A DNA stretch of 64,000 nucleotides from Pseudobacter sp. (lineage in GTDB: Bacteria > Bacteroidota > Bacteroidia > Chitinophagales > Chitinophagaceae). Position 1 is the stretch's first letter; each line of letters begins with the position of its first letter. Location of the stretch: positions 310,001-374,000 of the forward strand of contig JAFIGX010000022.1 in assembly GCA_017849455.1 (NCBI GenBank), read 5' to 3'. The position numbers and the translations under genes were made by a program. Under the pieces are notes generated by a model that saw nothing but the letters and a program-made list of their open reading frames with translations, did no database searches and was not told where the DNA came from. This document shows, piece by piece, positions 10,101-16,576 of this stretch.

Positions 10101-10841
10101 CCGGATGGAACGATCGTGGCGTATGTCTGGACGAGGATCAGTGGTACAGGCGCCATTACCATCGCCAATGCCAATACAGCTATTGCCACCGTCGTAGGGG
10201 TACAACCCGGCGAATATGTCTTTGAACTGACCGTTACCGACGATAAAGGAGCAACGGCCAAAGCACGGGTGAAAGTAACAGTGCTGGCAGCAGTGAACCA
10301 GAAACCGGTCGCCAATGCAGGGGCAGATACAGTGATCAATTTCCCGGCCAGTATTGTTTGGCTGAATGGGTCACAATCCTACGATCCTGATGGAGTGATC
10401 GTCACGAGCACCTGGAAACAGATAGATGGCCCGGGAGCCGCGTCCATTGTAAGTCCCAATAGCGTGACTACGATGGTGACCAGCCTGGGGACCGGCAAGT
10501 ATGTGTTCGAGCTCACAGTAACCGACAATAAAGGAGCGAGTGGTAAGGACAGCGTAACTGTTACCGTCGTGAATAATTTCAGGTACCAGGAATCCTTATC
10601 GGTATATCCTAATCCAACTCGTGGCAATATCAATATCACCTGCCTCAGCGATAGCAGCGGACCGATGCGGATGACGATCTTTGATGCCAATGGAAGTGTA
10701 GTCCGCATTTTCAGGGCCAATAAAGCTCAGCCTGCATTTACAGAACCGGTTTCCGTGATGGACCTGAAGCCGGGCATGTACTATCTCGAAGTGCTCATCG
10801 ATAATAAGAAGAGAATGATCACGAAGTTCGTGAAGCAGTGA
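7170..10841 (+). CDS. Type IX-secreted esterase with nine PKD domains
   Basis: This is a 1223-residue secreted hydrolase. A signal peptide ends near GLSQQ (27-29); an internal ATG at 7194 (MKRYFLSVLF) is an equally good start. Residues 30-265 are an alpha/beta-hydrolase: IIFLHGGGEKG (63-73), nucleophile elbow GLSMGG (Ser153), Asp205 or Asp206 (MDDGAIP) and His240 (DGNHYIW), as in PHB-depolymerase or phospholipase/carboxylesterase-like enzymes. Nine PKD domains follow, most with SYDPDG or SSDPDN loops and LTVTD strands. The last about 80 residues (YPNPTRGNINI to KFVKQ) are a type IX sorting domain, so the protein should cross the outer membrane through the gliding/PorSS apparatus. The PKD array probably acts as a stalk or binds polymer. 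Substrate unknown. Its catalytic domain is nearly identical to that of the next gene. Confidence 0.88.
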   Translation: MKNYTCSLMKRYFLSVLFISFSFIGLSQQVAKGITAKNGKFFGFWEHVPSDYAANPNTKYPLIIFLHGGGEKGNGTTELPRVSSVGGTPPRLIQDGDPMRFTWNGKTESFIVLSPQCRSDSWWWENWYVDEILDYAKNNLRIDPDRIYLTGLSMGGNGTWDYSGASLDNAKKFAAVGVSCGGCQTLDWCNFAKANLPVWAFHAMDDGAIPYMCTVTRIDNINACNPAVKPYMTIWPDGNHYIWGRVYDPGYQWQNPNLYEWFLGHNKSLPVNQLPVAVASDQTITAGTATVTLDASGSYDPDGKVVRYVWRKISGPNTGTIGTAYSNTSSTTTITGLNLVGTYQYELKVVDDRADWSTKTITVTVTAGPPGSQKPIAKPGADITITQPASSVTLDGSGSYDPDGTIAAYAWSQVSGPNTASFSDPSIAKPTVSGLIIGTYTFRLTVTDNSGNTGSADVKVTVKSSNIFPVVKAGPDQTITLPTNSVTVDASASYDPDGTLAAFQWSYLTGPSQYTIVSPRTISTQITNLVEGTYTFMVRIWDNLYDSANDTLTITVKPAPTPVNRPPVANAGSAITITLPTNSTTLNGSASSDPDNNISSYQWSKVSGPSQYTIGNPAAASTSLTNLVEGVYLFRLLVTDSGGLSSSDTVKVTVNPAPHVNQPPIANAGANISITLPVNSTTLNGSASYDPDGTISSYAWAWISGPSQYSIGNAGAVSTPLTNLVEGVYQFRLTVTDNGGLSASDTIKITVKPAPPVNKPPVANAGSEITITLPTNSTTLNGSASYDPDGTISSYAWAWISGPAQYTISNATAATTALSNLVQGTYAFRLTVTDNGGLTSSDTVRVIVNPIPNRPPVANAGADISITLPTNSTTLNGSASSDPDNNITSYLWSRVSGPAQFSIGNATQATTSLTNLVEGTYVFRLTVTDAGGLSSSASVTVVVNPKPNIPPIANAGADFSVSMPNPVIQLNGSRSSDPDGTIVAYVWTRISGTGAITIANANTAIATVVGVQPGEYVFELTVTDDKGATAKARVKVTVLAAVNQKPVANAGADTVINFPASIVWLNGSQSYDPDGVIVTSTWKQIDGPGAASIVSPNSVTTMVTSLGTGKYVFELTVTDNKGASGKDSVTVTVVNNFRYQESLSVYPNPTRGNINITCLSDSSGPMRMTIFDANGSVVRIFRANKAQPAFTEPVSVMDLKPGMYYLEVLIDNKKRMITKFVKQ

Positions 10842-10864
10842 GGATGGTTGGCGATTTATAGTTG

Positions 10865-10965
10865 GCAGTTGGCAATTTGCAGTTGGCAGTTAAGAGACCT
10901 TACAATTTGTAAAGCCAAATTAACGCAGGGTATTACCCGACTGCCAACTGCAAATTGCCAACTGC
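10865..10965. repeat. 26-bp perfect inverted repeat, TTGGCAGTTGGCA type
   Basis: Positions 10865-10890 and 10940-10965 are exact reverse complements over 26 bases, separated by 49 bases. They lie 24 bp after the esterase stop. A second, less perfect member is at 16345-16494. Translating these units gives peptides such as SWQL and ANCQL, so frames called across them are artefacts. The structure could end or stabilise the esterase transcript. Confidence 0.8.
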
Positions 10966-11289
10966 TATCTATAGATCCCTATCAATGTACTTCCGCCGAA
11001 ACGCCCGTCAACACTGGCGTTTCCAGCGATCAAAAAAACCTCTGCGCCTAAACGGTTCAGTTGCTTATCATCAGGAAGGTTATTTAAAATAATAAGCAGA
11101 GGCTTCGTTGTTAATGATAATTTATCAGGTATATTTGTCGAGATTGGTATAGTAATTGTGACTTTTTTAACTTCCGAAAATCTTTCCCTATTTAAGCCCG
11201 GTAAGTCCAATAATTACAAATCCGCCTTTTTCTCCCAGCATTGAGGTTGCCTGGGATAAAGCGGGATCGTTATAACTGCCGGTTACCAT
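10965..11289 (-). pseudogene. Possible decayed gene fragment, unknown family
   Basis: Two short leftward frames overlap as if split by a frameshift. The first (from the ATG at 11289) ends GGFVIIGLTGLK-stop. The second continues GLNRERFSEVKKVTITIP and ends GAEVFLIAGNASVDGRFGGSTLIGIYR near 10965. The residue mix looks protein-like rather than random, but I do not recognise a family. The 3' end abuts the 26-bp inverted repeat. The stretch occupies most of the 565-bp gap between the two esterase genes, and it may equally be non-coding. Confidence 0.2.
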
Positions 11290-11336
11290 TTTCCTTATCT
11301 ACAAATTGGATGTTCTAAATGATGTCGATGACATCT

Positions 11337-11361
11337 GTATGATCATAGGCGATGATCATAC
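11337..11361. promoter_or_regulatory. Operator-like 10+5+10 palindrome before second PKD esterase
   Basis: GTATGATCAT (11337-11346) and ATGATCATAC (11352-11361) are perfect reverse complements with a 5-base centre, 46 bp before the ATG at 11407. Each arm also contains the self-symmetric ATGATCAT. Just upstream, GATGTC/GACATC (11321-11335) form another small palindrome. This is a strong candidate operator, or a 5' hairpin if it is transcribed. Confidence 0.45.
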
Positions 11362-11406
11362 CGGGAAACCATTTTTCTTAACCGGCAATTGTAATTTTTG
11401 ATTTCC

Positions 11407-14400
11407 ATGAGAAACTTTTTACTGGCTTTATCAGGCTTACTGATTACCATGACTGCTTCAGCCCAACAGGTAGCAAAAGGGCTTACAGCGAAAAACGGGA
11501 AATTCGTAGGGTTCTACGAGTACACCCCCACCGATTATGCAGCCAATCCCAACACGAAGTATCCCCTCATCATCTTCCTTCACGGTGGTGGTGAGAAAGG
11601 AAATGGCACCACTGAACTCAGCAGGGTGGCCAGTGTGGGCGGAACTCCCCCACGATTGATCCAGGATGGCAATCCTATGCGGTTCACCTGGAATGGAAAA
11701 ACGGAAACCTTCATCGTATTATCGCCCCAGTGCAGTTCCGAATATGGATGGTGGCAGAACTGGTATGTAGATGAAATGCTCGACTATGCCATGAACAACC
11801 TGCGCATCGATCCAAACCGCATCTTCCTCACCGGTCTCAGCATGGGTGGCAACGGCACCTGGGATTATTCAGGCGCTTCACTCACCAATGCGCAGAAATT
11901 TGCGGCTGTGGCCGTTTCCTGCGGAGGTTGCCAAACCCTCGACTGGTGCAATTTTGCCAAGGCGAACCTTCCAGTTTGGGCTTTCCATGCCATAGACGAT
12001 GGCGCCATTCCCTATATGTGCACTGTTACCCGTATCGACAATATCAATGCCTGCAATCCGGCTGTGAAACCATACATGACCATCTGGCCCGATGGCAATC
12101 ACTATATCTGGGGAAGAGTTTATGATCCCGGATACCAGTGGCAGAACCCCAATCTCTACGAATGGTTCCTCGGGCAGAATAAATCACTCCCCGTCAATCA
12201 GCGTCCCGTGGCCAATCCCGGCGCCAATCAATCCATCACTACCGGCACAGGCAGCGTAACCCTCAATGCAGGGTCTTCCACCGATGCCGATGGCCGTATC
12301 GTGCGTTATGTGTGGAGCAAAACGTCGGGGCCCAACGCCGGAAATATCACTACACCTGTTTCACAAAATGGCGTTACTACCGTAACCGGCCTCACTGTAG
12401 CAGGTACCTATCAATATCAAGTGAAAGTTATCGATGACAGAGCCGATTGGACAACAGCCACTGTTACCATCACTGTCACCACCGGTACACCTGAAAAACC
12501 AACCAACCAGGCACCGGTAGCCAATGCCGGTGCTGACATTACTATCACTTCCCCTGCCAACAGCGTTACGCTCGATGGCAAAGCCTCCTATGACCCGGAT
12601 GGCTCCATTGCTGCTTATTCATGGTCTTATGTGAGCGGCCCTTCGCAATACACTATTGCGAGCCCGAACGCCGTTTCCACCACCGTCAGCAACCTCGTTA
12701 CCGGCACCTATGTGTTCAAACTGAAAGTAACGGACAACGCAGGAGCAACTGCTGAAGCCAATGTGACCGTCATCGTCAAAGGCGCTAACGACAAGCCTTT
12801 GGAGGTGGTCGTGAATGCAGGCCCCGACATCGATCTGACGCTTCCTGCCAACAGCACCACGCTCGATGGCTCCACCTCTTCCGACCCCAAAGGGCCCTTC
12901 AAGGCTTATGAATGGAAGAAGATCGCCGGGCCAGACCAATTTACGCTGGGCGATGCGAGAGCAGCGAAAACCGCCGTGTCGAACCTCGTGAAAGGGGATT
13001 ACAGTTTCCAGTTCACGGCATGGGACAATGCCTGGTATCCCAGGTCAGACACGATGATCGTGCGGGTAAAAGACGGGAACGGGACCTCCACACCTACTCC
13101 CACAGACCTGCCGCCTGTTCCCAATGCAGGGCCCGACATCACCATTACCCTGCCCACCAATACCGCCACACTGAATGGCTCTGCTTCTTCAGATCCCAAC
13201 CCGGGTGGCGTTATCAAGGCATGGAAATGGAGATGGATCAGCGGGCCTTCGCAATACACCATCGCAAATGCATCGGTGGCCACTACCACCGTGTCGAACC
13301 TCACGGAAGGTGTCTATAATTTTGAACTGATGGTATGGGGCAATAACTATATGCCGAGAACCGATACCGTTCAACTGACAGTCAAAGCGGCCGCGGCCAT
13401 TGTCACCGACCTGCCCCCGGTACCCAATGCCGGGCCCGATATCACGATCACACTGCCCACCAACAGTACCACGCTGAATGGGACAGCTTCTTCGGACCCC
13501 AACACGGGCGGCGTTCTGAAAGCGTGGAAATGGAGATGGATCAGTGGGCCCTCACAATATACTATCGCCAATGCCTCAGCGCCCACTACCGCTCTCACGA
13601 ACCTCGTGGCAGGTACATATAGTTTCGAGCTGATGGTATGGGGCAATAACTGGATGCCAAGGGCAGATACCGTAAATGTTACCGTGAAGAACGGGCCTAC
13701 ATCCGGGCCTCTTCCTTCCATCGCCAATGCAGGGCCCGATATCATGATCACCCTGCCGGTGAATACAGCCACGCTGGATGGTTCCGCATCCGTTGATCCA
13801 AAAGGTCCCATCAAGGCTTACGAGTGGACAAAGATCAGCGGCTCCTGGCAGGGAGCTATTACCAGCCCGAAATCGGCCGTTACAACAGTTACCGGATTGG
13901 TACAGGGTATTTACAGCTTCAGGCTCACTGTATGGGATAACGACTGGAAGCCTTATTCAGATACGGTATTGGTAGCCGTTAGTTCCGGAGATATAGCGCC
14001 CAGAGGCATTGCCAATGCAGGCCCGGATATCGCCATCACCCTGCCGGCCAATAGTTGCGTACTCAACGGATCGGCCTCCTATGATCCTGCCGGACCCATC
14101 AAGGCATATAAATGGAGATGCTTCAGCGGGCCTTCGCAATACAATATTGCCAATCCTTCTGCGGCCATCACCAACCTCACCGGTCTTGCGGAAGGGATCT
14201 ATGGCTTCGAGCTGATGGTATGGGGCAACAACTGGTATCCGATCGCAGATACGGTATTGGTAGTGGTTTCAGCCGTGAACAGCAGTTCCGCACTTAAGAC
14301 GACGGCGCTTATGATGAATCAAAGTCTTGCCAAAGTGGCCAGTACCAATGTGGCGGAAAAGCTGGACCTCTATCCTAATCCTGCCCGCGACATGATCAAT

Positions 14401-14607
14401 CTCCAGGCGTCGAGCACGCAAACCGGAACATCTTATATACAGGTGTACGATGCAACAGGCAGGTTGTTGAAAAAGACGGGATTCCAGAAATCGCAGCCTA
14501 TTCAACTGCAAACATTGAGTATCGGTGACCTGAAACCAGGTGTTTACCAGGTAGAAGTAGTGATCGATACCAAAACGAGACTAACATCGAGGTTCATCAA
14601 ACAATAA
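11407..14607 (+). CDS. Type IX-secreted esterase with seven PKD domains
   Basis: From the ATG at 11407 (MRNFLLALSG) this protein has 1066 residues; an in-frame TTG at 11398 is less likely. A signal peptide ends at SAQQ. The alpha/beta-hydrolase domain has GLSMGG (Ser145), Asp197 or Asp198 and His232. Seven PKD-like domains follow. The first two keep the usual loop (TDADG, YDPDG), but numbers three to seven read SDPKGP, SDPNPGG, SDPNTGG, VDPKGP and YDPAGP, and three of them end in VWGNN instead of VTDNGG. The final 80 residues (YPNPARDMINLQ to RFIKQ) are a type IX sorting domain. It is a tandem paralogue of the gene at 7170. The catalytic halves are nearly identical in DNA while the stalks have diverged, so the two probably share chemistry but differ in reach or attachment. 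Confidence 0.88.
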   Translation: MRNFLLALSGLLITMTASAQQVAKGLTAKNGKFVGFYEYTPTDYAANPNTKYPLIIFLHGGGEKGNGTTELSRVASVGGTPPRLIQDGNPMRFTWNGKTETFIVLSPQCSSEYGWWQNWYVDEMLDYAMNNLRIDPNRIFLTGLSMGGNGTWDYSGASLTNAQKFAAVAVSCGGCQTLDWCNFAKANLPVWAFHAIDDGAIPYMCTVTRIDNINACNPAVKPYMTIWPDGNHYIWGRVYDPGYQWQNPNLYEWFLGQNKSLPVNQRPVANPGANQSITTGTGSVTLNAGSSTDADGRIVRYVWSKTSGPNAGNITTPVSQNGVTTVTGLTVAGTYQYQVKVIDDRADWTTATVTITVTTGTPEKPTNQAPVANAGADITITSPANSVTLDGKASYDPDGSIAAYSWSYVSGPSQYTIASPNAVSTTVSNLVTGTYVFKLKVTDNAGATAEANVTVIVKGANDKPLEVVVNAGPDIDLTLPANSTTLDGSTSSDPKGPFKAYEWKKIAGPDQFTLGDARAAKTAVSNLVKGDYSFQFTAWDNAWYPRSDTMIVRVKDGNGTSTPTPTDLPPVPNAGPDITITLPTNTATLNGSASSDPNPGGVIKAWKWRWISGPSQYTIANASVATTTVSNLTEGVYNFELMVWGNNYMPRTDTVQLTVKAAAAIVTDLPPVPNAGPDITITLPTNSTTLNGTASSDPNTGGVLKAWKWRWISGPSQYTIANASAPTTALTNLVAGTYSFELMVWGNNWMPRADTVNVTVKNGPTSGPLPSIANAGPDIMITLPVNTATLDGSASVDPKGPIKAYEWTKISGSWQGAITSPKSAVTTVTGLVQGIYSFRLTVWDNDWKPYSDTVLVAVSSGDIAPRGIANAGPDIAITLPANSCVLNGSASYDPAGPIKAYKWRCFSGPSQYNIANPSAAITNLTGLAEGIYGFELMVWGNNWYPIADTVLVVVSAVNSSSALKTTALMMNQSLAKVASTNVAEKLDLYPNPARDMINLQASSTQTGTSYIQVYDATGRLLKKTGFQKSQPIQLQTLSIGDLKPGVYQVEVVIDTKTRLTSRFIKQ

Positions 14608-14639
14608 CCAGCGGTCCATCTTCCTATAATAAAACTACG

Positions 14640-14671
14640 AGACCATCCCTGTAAAGCGGTGGTCTTTTTTT
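14640..14671 (+). terminator. Rho-independent terminator after second PKD esterase
   Basis: AGACCA pairs with TGGTCT around a loop of about 14 bases and is followed directly by a run of seven T. It lies 33 bp past the stop codon. Confidence 0.65.
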
Positions 14672-14713
14672 ATTCCCTGAAATGAGGAAAAATCTGAAAA
14701 TGGGATTATCTTG

Positions 14714-14721
14714 TATTTTTG
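14714..14721 (+). promoter_or_regulatory. -7 promoter box for MNT gene
   Basis: TATTTTTG matches TAnnTTTG and lies 18 bp before the ATG at 14740. It overlaps the TTG at 14719 that would open a longer frame, which argues for the ATG as the true start. Confidence 0.45.
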
Positions 14722-14739
14722 AAATATTATCAAGTGCAA

Positions 14740-15039
14740 ATGAAGCTGGACAACTATATCACTGAAATCACTAAACTTTGCGAAAGGCACAAGGTGAAAA
14801 AGCTTTATGCTTTTGGATCAGTGCTGACTGATAAATTCACCAAGAACAGCGATATTGATTTTATAGTAGATTTTCAGCCTTTCGATATCAATCTGTATGC
14901 TGATAATTATTATGCACTAAAATTTTCCCTTGAAGATATTTTACATCACCCGGTAGATCTCTTGGAAGAAAAAGCAATTCAAAACCCTTATTTCAGGCAA
15001 GTAACCGAACAAAAAAGGAAACTTGTATATGGATATTGA
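14740..15039 (+). CDS. MNT-family nucleotidyltransferase (HEPN/MNT antitoxin type)
   Basis: This 99-residue minimal nucleotidyltransferase has the catalytic pattern GSx10DxD intact: G26-S27, D38 and D40 (NSDIDFIVDF), with a third acidic residue at D73 (PVDLLEE). In two-gene HEPN/MNT toxin-antitoxin modules, proteins of this kind transfer nucleotides to a tyrosine of the HEPN RNase and silence it. The next frame overlaps by 11 bp, as is normal for these modules, but encodes only the two ends of a HEPN protein. The antitoxin therefore looks orphaned. The start is the ATG at 14740, downstream of the -7 box. The module sits between the esterase terminator and a convergent gene. Confidence 0.82.
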   Translation: MKLDNYITEITKLCERHKVKKLYAFGSVLTDKFTKNSDIDFIVDFQPFDINLYADNYYALKFSLEDILHHPVDLLEEKAIQNPYFRQVTEQKRKLVYGY

Positions 15040-15139
15040 GATTCGAACCTGGCTATACGATATTCAAAATGCAATCGGGGAAATTGATCTTTTTTTCGCC
15101 GATCGTCCAAAGGAAGTCGAGAGACTCTTACGTCAGTAA
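15029..15139 (+). pseudogene. HEPN (DUF86/HepT-like) toxin gene with internal deletion
   Basis: A 36-codon frame starts inside the end of the MNT gene. Its first 28 residues (IRTWLYDIQNAIGEI, FFADRPK) match the start of DUF86/HepT proteins, which typically read WLxDIxxAIxEIxxF(I/F)xDRPK. The last eight (EVERLLRQ, then stop) look like the usual C-terminus (KKEVExLLKE). The roughly 75-80 residues expected between them, including the RNase RxxxxH motif, are missing, so the toxin should be inactive. The in-frame join suggests one clean deletion rather than simple 3' truncation. The stop lies 2 bp from the end of the convergent gene. The family assignment rests on remembered consensus. Confidence 0.6.
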
Positions 15140-15141
15140 TC

Positions 15142-16305
15142 CTACATAAGAACCGGATGCGGCCGGAACTCTTTCATCTGATCGAACAGATAGCGGTAAG
15201 TAGTTAGCATGCGGCTTTGAAAGGTGTCGCCGAAGTGTTTGGCAACATTGATCATCTTGGGATTGAAATCGCCGATCCATTGCATTTCATATTCCGTGTA
15301 GTTGAGCTGCTGCAATACCTTGCCCGCTTCCACGATCAGGTAGGCATCGATGCCTTTGCCCTGGTATTCGGGCACGATGCCGAATACCATTCCTACAATT
15401 TTATTATTGGGCCTGGTCCTTTTATAATGCAGGAGCCGGAGGCGATGCCACCAGTCGAACCGCCCATTCAGGTACTTGAACCACTGATTGAGATCAGGCA
15501 GGTTGATGAAGATGGCGATGGGCCGCTGATGATGATATACGAACCAGGCGATCTTTTCATCGATCACCGGTCTCATTCTTCTGAACAGGTTCAGTACATC
15601 TTTTTGATTCAGTTGTTTCATGCCGCCATGCGTTGCCCAGGCTTTGTTATAGACCTGCGTAAAATCGGCAGCGAATTTTTCGACCCTCGATTTATCGAAA
15701 TGCAACACTTCATAGGAAGGATCGTGGGCAATGGCGGCATGACGGTTATGGAATTTCCTGTGAAAAGGCTTTTTGGGATCAACCCCAAAACAAAGCTGAT
15801 TATAAAAGGGCCTGAACCCGTATCGTTCAAACAACTCCTTATAATAAGGAGGATTATGGTTCATGCAATATAATGGCTCCTGGAAACCATCCACTACCAG
15901 CCCCCACCAACGGTCCCGCTCCCCGAAATTCACCGGGCCGTCCATTGCCTCCATACCATGTTGCAACAGCCAGTGTTTCGATACATTGAACAATTGGTCG
16001 GCAGCTTCCTGGTCATGGATACAATCGAAAAAGCCGATGCCGCCCACAGCCATATCATCCTGCCAGTTATGGTATTTCCTGTTGACGAAAGCAGCGATCC
16101 GGCCAATCAGCCCACCCTGGTCATTTTTCAGGATCCACCTGGTCACTTCCCCATGGCAAAAGCTCTTGTTTGTCCTGGGATCGAAAACATCCCGGATATC
16201 CTTATCCAATGGCCGGATATAATTGGGATCATGCCGGTTGATCTCCACATTGGCGGAAATGAATGCTGAAGCCGTCTGAGCGTCCGTTACTTCTACCAGT
16301 TGCAT
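15142..16305 (-). CDS. GNAT-superfamily-like conserved protein (YghO-like)
   Basis: This 387-residue cytosolic protein matches a widespread Bacteroidota family related to E. coli YghO, usually described as an N-acetyltransferase-superfamily protein of unknown function. Visible are FINLPDLNQ, the region IVGMVFGIVPEYQGKGIDAYLIVEAG (about residues 312-337, with the acetyl-CoA loop pattern QGKGI), and NFGERDRWWG in the N-terminal half, which is well kept in such proteins. The start is the ATG at 16305. It converges on the MNT/HEPN remnant with only 2 bp between stops and is separated from atpD by a repeat-filled gap. No operon partner is visible and the substrate is unknown. Confidence 0.68.
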   Translation of the reverse strand: MQLVEVTDAQTASAFISANVEINRHDPNYIRPLDKDIRDVFDPRTNKSFCHGEVTRWILKNDQGGLIGRIAAFVNRKYHNWQDDMAVGGIGFFDCIHDQEAADQLFNVSKHWLLQHGMEAMDGPVNFGERDRWWGLVVDGFQEPLYCMNHNPPYYKELFERYGFRPFYNQLCFGVDPKKPFHRKFHNRHAAIAHDPSYEVLHFDKSRVEKFAADFTQVYNKAWATHGGMKQLNQKDVLNLFRRMRPVIDEKIAWFVYHHQRPIAIFINLPDLNQWFKYLNGRFDWWHRLRLLHYKRTRPNNKIVGMVFGIVPEYQGKGIDAYLIVEAGKVLQQLNYTEYEMQWIGDFNPKMINVAKHFGDTFQSRMLTTYRYLFDQMKEFRPHPVLM

Positions 16306-16344
16306 CGCCAGTTTTTATAAAAAAGAAGTCAATATAGGGATTTT

Positions 16345-16494
16345 TCAGTTGGCAGTGAGGAGCAGTTGGCAGTTGGTTGACAGCGAGAGCAAACGCAGGC
16401 TTTATGGCATTGGCGCTACTCCTTATATACAGTGGGAAATGCCTGAAATATAGGGTCTTCAACTGCCAACTGAAAACTGCCAATTGCCAACTGC
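16345..16494. repeat. Imperfect inverted repeat, TTGGCAGTTGGCA type
   Basis: TTCAGTTGGCAGT (16344-16356) is the exact reverse complement of 16462-16474. Further units (gcagttggcagttgg; ccaattgccaactgc) extend both arms. It lies in the divergent gap between the YghO-like gene and atpD and is of the same family as the 26-bp repeat at 10865. Confidence 0.7.
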
Positions 16495-16536
16495 ATATTT
16501 TTTCCTTACTATTTCTAAAATCTGCTTTTCCTCCCT

Positions 16537-16544
16537 TACCTTTG
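16537..16544 (+). promoter_or_regulatory. -7 promoter box of atpDC
   Basis: TACCTTTG matches TAnnTTTG and lies 32 bp before the atpD ATG. No clear TTG -33 element is visible upstream. Confidence 0.5.
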
Positions 16545-16576
16545 CGGCCAAATTAAAAGCTCTCTAAACATAAATT

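Noticed and set aside
9486..10205. 239-codon antisense frame in the PKD array
   Set aside because: It is a shadow of repeated PKD coding sequence and is itself repetitive for that reason.
8000..10560. Regularly spaced, similar DNA blocks that might suggest a CRISPR or satellite array
   Set aside because: They are about 280-300 bp apart, in one long open frame, and translate to successive PKD domains.
10848..11051. 67-codon frame rich in SWQL and ANCQL
   Set aside because: It is a translation of the TTGGCAGTTGGCA inverted repeat; the same artefact appears at 16229-16483.
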